From positions 62,001 to 126,000 of the forward strand of contig NZ_JAMXKF010000011.1 in the NCBI RefSeq assembly GCF_024220585.1: a stretch of 64,000 nucleotides of DNA, given 5' to 3'. Within the stretch, counting starts at the first letter, position 1; every line of letters begins with the position of its first letter. Under the pieces are notes generated by a model. That model made no database searches and was not told where the DNA came from. It saw nothing but the letters and a program-made list of their open reading frames with translations. Position numbers and translations under genes: made by a program. Of the stretch, positions 49,912-57,527 are shown piece after piece. The stretch is from Dyadobacter diqingensis (lineage in GTDB: Bacteria > Bacteroidota > Bacteroidia > Cytophagales > Spirosomataceae).

Positions 49912-51288
49912 TCAATTTTTGCTGATTGCTTTCAAAGCGGGGCTTTCGAAATTCAGCTTTTTTAAGCCGTTCTGTACGTCCGGATTACTCATAAATAATT
50001 TCCACAACAGACCCGTTCTGTAATTTTCAATCATGACAATGATCGGCCCCTGGTCAATCGCCAGATGGGATTTTGCATACCAGTTCTGAGATTCGTTGAA
50101 GGAATCAGTAAAGCCGTATTCGCTCCATATTTTATCACCCAGATCGTTGTAAAAATGCTTTAATGCTTTCATCGACTGTTCCGGTGTGTATGGGAAAGAC
50201 GACAATGCTGCGGTTGGTGTGATCGTTCCAAAATCATTGGTTGGGGAAAAAGCGTTGTAACCATTGTAGGTATCGCTGGCTGTGAGTCCCCAGCTGTTTT
50301 CGCCATAACCTTTAAATTGACCTGGATTCGCCACGCAGTGTTTGTAGTTGATCATGGTGTGATTCACGTTTTGCTCCCAGTAGTTGGCGTACTGATCTTT
50401 GAGGTTTCGTGGATCCAGGCCGAGGAATGAGTAATGGGCAAAGAATAACGGTCCGCCAAAATCAAATCCCAAAGGAAGTTTAACGCCATAAAACTCTTTG
50501 CCGTTTCTGAAATGGTCGCTTTGTGCCCAGCATTTGTTGTAAACCTGCGCATTGATCGGATAACGTGGGGATGACGCCGCCAGGATGTATGTGATCAATG
50601 TTTCATTATACCCTCGTAATTCAAAGTTCATAGCCCAACCGTTGTTCGGGCTCCAGTGCCAGAAGAGCTGATCAGGATTTCCCCGCGTGTACCAATCCCA
50701 TTCTGCTTCGTCCCAGATCCAGGTTATTCTGTTTCTAAGGTCGCGTTCGGTATCATTATCTCCATTGAAGTATTGTTTTGCAGTGAGTAATCCCTGAAAT
50801 AGAAATGAAGATTCTACCAAATCGCCGCCGTCGTCCTTACGACCGAACGGGATAATTTTTCCGGTGCCTCCGTTAAGCCAGTGCGGGAATATACCGTGAT
50901 AATGATCCGCTTTGGAAAGAAATTTCACCATCTTCAATAACCTGGCAGAGACAGAATCCCGGGGTACCCAACCGCGTTCGGCGGCCACGACCATGGCCAT
51001 GATACCAAAGCCGGTTCCGCCGGTCGTCACTACCTCGTCGCCATAGTCAAATGCAACGTTACTCCTTTCGCGCGCCATGCCGCTCACAGGGTGGCCAAAA
51101 TCCCAGAAATAACGAAATGTTTGCTTCTGCACGAGTTCAAGCAGCGCGGTATCGGATAAGTTTTTAGGCCTGTTGGCAGGATTGAAAGCAGGGGTAGGGC
51201 CTGCTGCTTTTTTCTTTTGGGCTAAACTTTCTGTCGTTGAAAATAGCAGGCAGAATAATACTGCTATGTTTAAAAGTATATATTTCAT
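49912..51288 (-). CDS. GH144-type glucoamylase-family protein (probable endo-beta-1,2-glucanase), copy A
   Basis: 458 residues with a Sec signal peptide (LLNIAVLFCLLFSTTESLAQ). The (alpha/alpha)6 domain runs from about 48 to 445, with VQKQTFRYFWDFGHPVSGMA, DDGGDLVESSFLFQGLLTA, WHWSPNNGWAMNFELRGYNE, ENSWGLTASDTYNGYNAF and LAIDQGPIIVMIENYRTG. Proteins of this kind are annotated glucoamylase family; the characterised Chitinophaga enzyme of GH144 cleaves beta-1,2-glucan. The activity here is inferred. A close paralogue lies 44 bases upstream; over half of positions are identical by eye. SusD and SusC genes follow upstream, making a polysaccharide locus. Confidence 0.85.
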   Translation of the reverse strand: MKYILLNIAVLFCLLFSTTESLAQKKKAAGPTPAFNPANRPKNLSDTALLELVQKQTFRYFWDFGHPVSGMARERSNVAFDYGDEVVTTGGTGFGIMAMVVAAERGWVPRDSVSARLLKMVKFLSKADHYHGIFPHWLNGGTGKIIPFGRKDDGGDLVESSFLFQGLLTAKQYFNGDNDTERDLRNRITWIWDEAEWDWYTRGNPDQLFWHWSPNNGWAMNFELRGYNETLITYILAASSPRYPINAQVYNKCWAQSDHFRNGKEFYGVKLPLGFDFGGPLFFAHYSFLGLDPRNLKDQYANYWEQNVNHTMINYKHCVANPGQFKGYGENSWGLTASDTYNGYNAFSPTNDFGTITPTAALSSFPYTPEQSMKALKHFYNDLGDKIWSEYGFTDSFNESQNWYAKSHLAIDQGPIIVMIENYRTGLLWKLFMSNPDVQNGLKKLNFESPALKAISKN

Positions 51289-51332
51289 GATTGGTTAATT
51301 AATTTCTTTTTCAATAATTTTTCGTTGAGAAA

Positions 51333-52682
51333 CTATATGCCGGAACTCTGAAAGTCCAGATTTTTTAGTCCGGTTTGGATTTCCGGACAACTCATAAATA
51401 AATTCCATAAGAGTTGGCTGCGATGGTTCTCAATCATGATGATGATCGGCCCCTGATCAATGGCCAGATAGGAATTGGCAAACCACGGCTGTTTCAGAGA
51501 GAACGCATCGTAAAAACCATATTCTCCCCAGATTTTATTGCCCAGTTTATAATAGAAAAACTTTAAAGCTTTCATCGACTCTACTGGCTTGTAGGGAAAG
51601 CTGGACAAGGCAGCCGTTGGCGCAATAACTCCCTGGTCATTGGTTGGTGAACTTGCTGCGTATCCATCCGGAATGTCACTGGCCGTCAGGCCCCAGCATT
51701 GATCACTATATCCATAATATTTCAAAGGATTGGTTTTACAGTAATTGTAGTTAATCAAAGCATGGCTCCGATTTTGATTGAAATAATTGGCGTATTTATC
51801 AATCAGCAGTTTTGGGTTGAGACCAAGGAAAGAATATTGGGAGAAAAACAGTGGTCCACCGTACGCATCTCCCAACGGAAGGGTGATACCATAATAATCT
51901 TTGCCGTTGACAAAGGAGCCATTTCTCGTCCAGCTATTGTCATAAACAATTTTTGGTATGGGATGTGTTGGTGAAGAAGCGGCAAGCGCATAAGTGATCA
52001 GACATTCGTTCCAGCCTTTGATGGGCAGATTCATGTCCCAGTTATAGGTTGGGCTCCAATGCCAGTACAGCACATTTTCGTTGTTTTTTCTGAACCAGTC
52101 CCACTCAACACCCTGCCAGATTGTGTTGATGTCATTTCTCAATGCTGTCTCGGCGGCATCTGTTCCGCTAAAATATTGTCGGGCGGTAAGCAAGCCCTGA
52201 ATCAGATACGAAGTTTCGACCAGATCAGCCCCATCGTCTTTTGTGTTGAACGGGACAACGGCTCCAGTGCTTCCATTGATCCAGTGCGGGAATGCACCGT
52301 GGAATTTTTGCGTATTGGCTTTCAGGAATCCCGTGATTTTCTGAATCCTTTGCAATCCCTCTGCTCTTGTGATGAACCCTCGTTCAATTGCCACAGGAAT
52401 GGTCATGATCCCAAACCCGCTGCCACCGGAAGTAACGACATCGCCGGAAGTATTTCTTTCCCGGGCCAACCCGCTGACCGGGTGAGCGAAGTCCCAGAAG
52501 TATTTAAAAGTTTGTTTTTGGACTAACGTGAGCAGCGCTTCGTCCGTAATGACCGGAAATTTGTCTGTTGAGTCTACCACGAAAGTGGAAGGCTTGATAA
52601 CGTCGGGTGCGCTGACCTTTCCGCTATTACAGCCAACGGCTACAAAAGTCAGGAGTAGCAACAATAAAGAACAGTTTTTCAC
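51333..52682 (-). CDS. GH144-type glucoamylase-family lipoprotein (probable endo-beta-1,2-glucanase), copy B
   Basis: 449 residues, start GTG at 52682. The signal LLLLLLTFVAVGC gives a lipidated Cys18, so this copy is membrane-bound, possibly on the cell surface, while copy A is soluble and exported. The domain blocks parallel copy A: VQKQTFKYFWDFAHPVSGLA, DDGADLVETSYLIQGLLTA, YWHWSPTYNWDMNLPIKGWNE, QCWGLTASDIPDGYAAS and LAIDQGPIIIMIENHRSQLLW. A split between surface cleavage and periplasmic cleavage is a reasonable inference. It is between susD and copy A on the same strand, 134 bases after the susD stop. Confidence 0.85.
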   Translation of the reverse strand: MKNCSLLLLLLTFVAVGCNSGKVSAPDVIKPSTFVVDSTDKFPVITDEALLTLVQKQTFKYFWDFAHPVSGLARERNTSGDVVTSGGSGFGIMTIPVAIERGFITRAEGLQRIQKITGFLKANTQKFHGAFPHWINGSTGAVVPFNTKDDGADLVETSYLIQGLLTARQYFSGTDAAETALRNDINTIWQGVEWDWFRKNNENVLYWHWSPTYNWDMNLPIKGWNECLITYALAASSPTHPIPKIVYDNSWTRNGSFVNGKDYYGITLPLGDAYGGPLFFSQYSFLGLNPKLLIDKYANYFNQNRSHALINYNYCKTNPLKYYGYSDQCWGLTASDIPDGYAASSPTNDQGVIAPTAALSSFPYKPVESMKALKFFYYKLGNKIWGEYGFYDAFSLKQPWFANSYLAIDQGPIIIMIENHRSQLLWNLFMSCPEIQTGLKNLDFQSSGI

Positions 52683-52816
52683 GGCAAGGCTGGTATTGGG
52701 AGTAAATCTCCGGATTTGGGCAAAAAAGAACCCGCAGAAGTGATTTCGGGAATATCAGAACATCTGATTTCTTTTATCACTGCCACGGGTCTTTTCAAAT
52801 TTATAGTTAGGTTAAT

Positions 52817-54310
52817 TTAATACCCTGTATTTTGGGTCAAGACACCACCACTCAGGTCGATTTCTGTTTGGGGTACGGGCCACACTTCGTTTTTATTTGC
52901 TTTCCATCCTTTTGGACCAAAAACTTCCGTTCCTCTTCCCTGGCGGATGACGTCGAAATAACGGTCATATTCCATTGCCAACTCAGACTGACGCTCTTTC
53001 CAGATCGCTTTTTGCAAAGTCGCTTTTTCTGTTGCCGTTACTTTTGGTAAAATCGTGGTACTTGCACCTCTGGCCCTTGCGCGGACCAATTCAAGAGATG
53101 CCAGGGCTTCTGCACTTTTTCCAAGTTCATTGGCAGCTTCGGCGTTCATCAGCAATACATCAGCATAGCGGATTACACGTATATTTTGCTGCGCTCCCTC
53201 ATTAAATCCTGAAACAAACAGGCTGAAAGGAACGTATGATTTTTGGTTGTACATCGGGTTATCTCCTGTCGTAGGGATCACATCGCCTTCCGGTGTAGTT
53301 TCACCACGGAAAATAATGGTTGCGTCTCTTCTTGGGTCGCCGGTTTCATAACTTGCTGCCAGTTCTTTGGTTGGGACGTTAAAGCCCCAGCCTCCGCCAA
53401 CAACACCTCTGGTTCCCTGAACCTGAGAATACTGTGAATTGGAAGCATCCTTGTTTTCAAGAACCAGTTCGTTTTGTATCTCAAAGACAGATTCCGAAGA
53501 ATTTTCATTTTTGATTCTAAACAATTGATAGTAGTCAGCGAAAAGCGAATATTTTCCTGAATTGATCACCTGCGTTGTCAGGTCATATACCTGCTGCCAT
53601 TTTTGCTGATACATCGATACTTTTGCATGCAAGGAAAGCGCTGCACCCTTGGTGGCACGGCCAAGATCTGATGCTCCGTAAGAAACGGGTAAAACCGCTG
53701 CGGCTTCCGTCAGATCCTTTTCAATGACAGCATAAATTTCAGCTTTTGCGGTACGTGGAATATTATATTCAGCAGTTCCGGCAGGCACTTTCAGACGTAA
53801 TGGAACATCTCCGAAAGCGCGTACCAATCTGAAATAAGAATAAGCACGTACAAACTTTGCTTCTGCCAGATAACGGTCTTTTAATGCCGCAGTCATTTCA
53901 ATCGCCGGAACATTATCCAGTACCTGATTGGCATAATTGATATTTTCATATTGTCCCTGCCAAAATCCTCCTAAGAGGCCGTCGGTTGAACCCACAGAAA
54001 AGTTATCATATGTATTAAAGAAAGTAGCATCTGATGCGGAACTTCCTTTTTCTGTTTCATCAGAGCCCACACTTTCGATCGCGATAGGAGCGAATGCCGT
54101 GTTGTTCCAGCTGCGAAGATTGGCATACATGGCATTAACCGCTTTTGTTGCATCTCCCTCATTTTGCCAGAAAACGTCGCCGGATTGCTTTCCTTGCGGA
54201 TCGGTATCCAGAAAGCTATCCTGACAGGCTGATGGAAGCAGCAGCATTGAAGCCAGGCCGGCATAAAGCCCGAATCTTCCTAATTTCGTTTTCAAATTTA
54301 TATTTTTCAT
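52817..54310 (-). CDS. SusD/RagB-type outer-membrane lipoprotein, glucan locus
   Basis: 497 residues from ATG 54310 (MKNINLKTKLGRFG), with the lipobox LLLPSAC (Cys25). The N-terminal block FLDTDPQGKQSGDVFWQNEGDATKAVNAMYANL, the helical core (FVRAYSYFRLVRAFGDVPLRL) and the tail AIWKERQSELAMEYDRYFDVIRQ with PQTEIDLSGGVLTQNTGY are the family landmarks. The frame continues 34 codons upstream into the susC end, which is not used. It lies 13 bases after susC and is translated with it. It should bind the oligosaccharide released by the lipid-anchored glucanase. Confidence 0.93.
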   Translation of the reverse strand: MKNINLKTKLGRFGLYAGLASMLLLPSACQDSFLDTDPQGKQSGDVFWQNEGDATKAVNAMYANLRSWNNTAFAPIAIESVGSDETEKGSSASDATFFNTYDNFSVGSTDGLLGGFWQGQYENINYANQVLDNVPAIEMTAALKDRYLAEAKFVRAYSYFRLVRAFGDVPLRLKVPAGTAEYNIPRTAKAEIYAVIEKDLTEAAAVLPVSYGASDLGRATKGAALSLHAKVSMYQQKWQQVYDLTTQVINSGKYSLFADYYQLFRIKNENSSESVFEIQNELVLENKDASNSQYSQVQGTRGVVGGGWGFNVPTKELAASYETGDPRRDATIIFRGETTPEGDVIPTTGDNPMYNQKSYVPFSLFVSGFNEGAQQNIRVIRYADVLLMNAEAANELGKSAEALASLELVRARARGASTTILPKVTATEKATLQKAIWKERQSELAMEYDRYFDVIRQGRGTEVFGPKGWKANKNEVWPVPQTEIDLSGGVLTQNTGY

Positions 54311-54323
54311 AGTCTTATTCGTC

Positions 54324-57300
54324 TTAGAAAGTAACATTGATACCAAAGTTGTAGGTAGCTGATAACGGATACACGTTAGCATCAATACCTGCCTGAGTTG
54401 GCTTGTTCTCATTCGCTCTCACTTCCGGTGAAAGTCCTTTGTACTTGAAGAAATTAAGTGCATTCTGCGCGTTGGCATAGATTCTCAATTTTTTCAATTT
54501 CAGACGATCTGTAACTGCTGCCGGGAACGTATATCCCAGTTGCGCATTTCTCACACGGAAGTAACTTCCGCTTTGCACAAAGAACGAATTGGCAAGATAG
54601 TTGGAACCACCACCGATATTGGCTGACGGATAAGTATTGGAAGTTCCTTCGCCATGCCATCTGTTATCGAAATAATCCTTGGTGAAATTTTCATTTCCAT
54701 AACGCCATCCCATGTTTGCATTGTAAATGTCAACTTTTGCAACGCCCTGGAAGTCGAGCATCAAATCAAACCATTTGTAATTCCAGCTCGTGTTGATACC
54801 GTAAGTATATTTTGGGTTAGGATTTCCAATTACCTGGCGATCCAATCCTGTGATGTTGCCATCAGGAGTACCATTGCTTCCACTGATATCGCGGTATTTA
54901 AAATCACCCGGCTTAGCTGTTTTCTGTGCCGATCCGTCGATTTCTGCCTGGTTTTGGAAAATGCCGTCAACGATGTATCCGTAGAATGAACCAATCGGAT
55001 CTCCAACTCTTGTTCTTGTTGCAAGCGCACCACCTGTAAGTCCAACGCCTCCATCATAAATCGGGTTGGCACCGGTAGACACAGACAATACTTTGTTATT
55101 GTTAACGCTTCCGTTGACGCCAATGCTGTAAGAAAGATTTTCGCCGATATCATCTTTCCAGCTGATAGCTGCTTCAAAACCTTTATTCTGGAAATCGGCC
55201 TGGTTGCCGATGATTTTTCCGGAAGCTGTTCCAATTGAAGCCAGGATAGGAAGATCGAAAATCGCACGTTCTGTTTTCTTTGTGTAATAATCCAGTTCAA
55301 CAGTAAGACGATTTTTCATTAAAGATGCTTCCAAACCGATATCCGTTCCTACACCACGTTCCCAGACAGTAACCGGCGGGATGATCGAGTTAATACTCGC
55401 ACCTGTGTTAACCGTTCCGCCATAAATAGCAGCCAGATTTCCTCCGGTCGCAACTGTCAGGGTAGATAAGTTTGAAGGAACCGAAGCATTACCGATTTTA
55501 CCCCAGCTTGCACGAAGTTTAAGGTTATCAAATATCTTTTGATCTTTCATGAAACTTTCATTGCTGATCACCCAGCCGGCTCCTACCGATGGGAAATAGC
55601 CCCATGCATTACCTCCCTGATAAAACTTGGATGATCCATCCGCTCTCAAAGATGCATTGATCAGGTAACGATCGGAAAACGAGTAGTTGACACGTCCGAA
55701 GTAAGATGAATACGTAGCAAGATCTCCTTCATCCGTTACGTTTCTTCCATCCACATTACCCAATGTAAGATATAAATCACCTTCGCTCGAATAAGGAACA
55801 TCGCGGGCTGAGGCAGTTAGTTTGTACGACTGATCATGCTGTGCAGACTGGCCAAGAAGAGCCGTGAAGTTATGTTTACCGATCTCTTTGGTATACGTCA
55901 GTGTATTTTCAAAGATCCAGTAACGTGCCTGTGGACGCGTGAAAGTTAAAAGGCTGTTTGTGTTACGTTGTGCAACCGTAGCTGCGTACACCGGTACATA
56001 AGCCCGTGTTTCATCTTGTGAATAACGGCCGCCAAGACTGGTTTTGAAAGTGAAATCTTTCAGGAAAGACAATTCTGCGTAGGCATTCGCAGTCAGAAGC
56101 GTCTTTTTTGTGTTTTGATTGTAAACATCAACAGTAACCTGAGGGTTGAAATTGGCACCATCTCCAAGATTCAGTTTGGATGGATCGCCATAGGTCCCGT
56201 CAGCATTGTACACGGAAAGTGCAGGAGATGCAGCATACAATTGTCTGAAAATACCACCTGCTTCGTCCTGAGATTTGCTGAATGCACCGGTTGCTGTATA
56301 ACCCACGCGAAGGTTTTTAGCTACCTGGAAATCATTTTGAAAACGGGCTGTGTAACGTTTAAAATTATTTTTTTCAACAATACCATCCTGTTTCAGATAT
56401 CCCAGCGAGAAGTTGTAAGTAGATTTTTCGCCGCCGCCGCTCACAGAAATCTGGTGATTGGTGATAAACGCATCGCGTAGAATCTGCTTGTACCAGTCTG
56501 TACCTTCGCCATATTGGGTCGGATCCAAAATCTGCTTGCCGCCGTTGATATTGCTCAACTCATTAATAATCGTTGCATACTCGTTTGCATTGGCCATTTT
56601 GACCTGGTTGGTCACTTTTTGAACACCAACATAACCATTGTAATCAACAATTGCTTTGCCAGATTTTCCTTTTTTTGTTGTGATCAAAACCACGCCATTC
56701 GCTGCACGTACCCCATAAATGGATTGGCTGGATGCATCTTTCAGAATGTTCATGCTTTCAATATCAGCCGAGTTAAGAAAACTGATATCGTCAAACCACA
56801 CACCGTCTACAACATAAAGAGGGTTTGGGCTGCCGTATGCCGTACCGACACCGCGGATACGGATTTGAGGTGCTTCGCCTGGTTTTCCGGAATTGTTTAC
56901 CTGAACACCAGCTACTTTTCCCTGAAGACCGCTGACCGGGTTTATAGAAGATTGCTTGGCAATTTCCGCTCCCTTGATCGCCACCACAGATCCTGTCACA
57001 TCTACTTTTCTTTGTGAGCCGTAACCAACGACAACTACTTCGTTTAGTGAGCGGGCGTCTTCCTGAAGTGCTACATTAATAACCGAATTTGAGCCAACTG
57101 TGATTTCCTGTGAAGTCATTCCAATCATTGAAATAACCAGAATTGAGCTCGAAGAAGGAACCTTGATATTAAAACTGCCGTCGGTATCAGTAGGAACTCC
57201 TGTTGTTGTTCCTTTTAGTAATACACTGGCTCCCGGAAGCGCTGAGCCGTCTGATGCTGAAGTGACCTTACCTGTTATGTTAATTTCCTGTGCGAACGCA

Positions 57301-57359
57301 AGTGTTGTGCTGCACGCCAGAAAGATCAACAAGTACAGTGATCGTACATATCCATTCAT
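54324..57359 (-). CDS. SusC/RagA TonB-dependent transporter, glucan locus
   Basis: 1011 residues. A signal peptide (LYLLIFLACSTTLAFAQ) is followed by a carboxypeptidase-regulatory-like domain (INITGKVTSASDGSALPGASVLLKG, about residues 26-100). The plug holds EVVVVGYGSQRKVDVTGSVV and DVSFLNSADIES-like segments (about 107-225), and the barrel ends in YNFGINVTF. Unlike the other SusC in this window it has no STN domain, so it is not wired to a FecR/sigma pair. The propeller/LuxR regulator upstream is the likely control. A tandem 11-bp repeat and a -7 box lie in its leader region. Confidence 0.94.
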   Translation of the reverse strand: MNGYVRSLYLLIFLACSTTLAFAQEINITGKVTSASDGSALPGASVLLKGTTTGVPTDTDGSFNIKVPSSSSILVISMIGMTSQEITVGSNSVINVALQEDARSLNEVVVVGYGSQRKVDVTGSVVAIKGAEIAKQSSINPVSGLQGKVAGVQVNNSGKPGEAPQIRIRGVGTAYGSPNPLYVVDGVWFDDISFLNSADIESMNILKDASSQSIYGVRAANGVVLITTKKGKSGKAIVDYNGYVGVQKVTNQVKMANANEYATIINELSNINGGKQILDPTQYGEGTDWYKQILRDAFITNHQISVSGGGEKSTYNFSLGYLKQDGIVEKNNFKRYTARFQNDFQVAKNLRVGYTATGAFSKSQDEAGGIFRQLYAASPALSVYNADGTYGDPSKLNLGDGANFNPQVTVDVYNQNTKKTLLTANAYAELSFLKDFTFKTSLGGRYSQDETRAYVPVYAATVAQRNTNSLLTFTRPQARYWIFENTLTYTKEIGKHNFTALLGQSAQHDQSYKLTASARDVPYSSEGDLYLTLGNVDGRNVTDEGDLATYSSYFGRVNYSFSDRYLINASLRADGSSKFYQGGNAWGYFPSVGAGWVISNESFMKDQKIFDNLKLRASWGKIGNASVPSNLSTLTVATGGNLAAIYGGTVNTGASINSIIPPVTVWERGVGTDIGLEASLMKNRLTVELDYYTKKTERAIFDLPILASIGTASGKIIGNQADFQNKGFEAAISWKDDIGENLSYSIGVNGSVNNNKVLSVSTGANPIYDGGVGLTGGALATRTRVGDPIGSFYGYIVDGIFQNQAEIDGSAQKTAKPGDFKYRDISGSNGTPDGNITGLDRQVIGNPNPKYTYGINTSWNYKWFDLMLDFQGVAKVDIYNANMGWRYGNENFTKDYFDNRWHGEGTSNTYPSANIGGGSNYLANSFFVQSGSYFRVRNAQLGYTFPAAVTDRLKLKKLRIYANAQNALNFFKYKGLSPEVRANENKPTQAGIDANVYPLSATYNFGINVTF

Positions 57360-57435
57360 TGGTGATTAATTAGGTGTATTGAACTTTTAGAAGATTAAAT
57401 TGTCTTCAAAACTAAGTACTAATCATACCTATTGT

Positions 57436-57443
57436 CAAAAATA
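57436..57443 (-). promoter_or_regulatory. Candidate -7 element of the glucan susC operon
   Basis: On the minus strand this reads TATTTTTG, an exact TAnnTTTG match, 76 bases before the susC start. Directly upstream of it (higher coordinates) is the perfect tandem repeat at 57444-57465, which covers the place where a -33 element would be. Confidence 0.6.
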
Positions 57444-57465
57444 CCACTACATCACCACTACATCA
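57444..57465. promoter_or_regulatory. Perfect 11-bp tandem repeat, likely activator site
   Basis: CCACTACATCA occurs twice back to back (57444-57454 and 57455-57465), touching the -7 box of susC. Two direct sites one helical turn apart next to -7, in place of a -33 element, are typical of activator-dependent promoters. The regulator encoded just upstream is the obvious candidate to bind it. Confidence 0.6.
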
Positions 57466-57473
57466 ATGAGAAT

Positions 57474-57504
57474 AATGCAACAAAATATAGTATTTTATTG
57501 CATT
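57474..57504. terminator. Near-perfect 31-bp palindrome after the regulator gene
   Basis: AATGCAACAAAATA at 57474-57487 pairs with 57491-57504 with a single G/A mismatch and a TAG centre. It lies 23 bases after the stop of the regulator gene, so it may end its transcript and insulate the susC promoter. It is AT-rich, so an operator is an alternative. Confidence 0.5.
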
Positions 57505-57527
57505 AAAATTGGTTTTGTCTTATCCTT

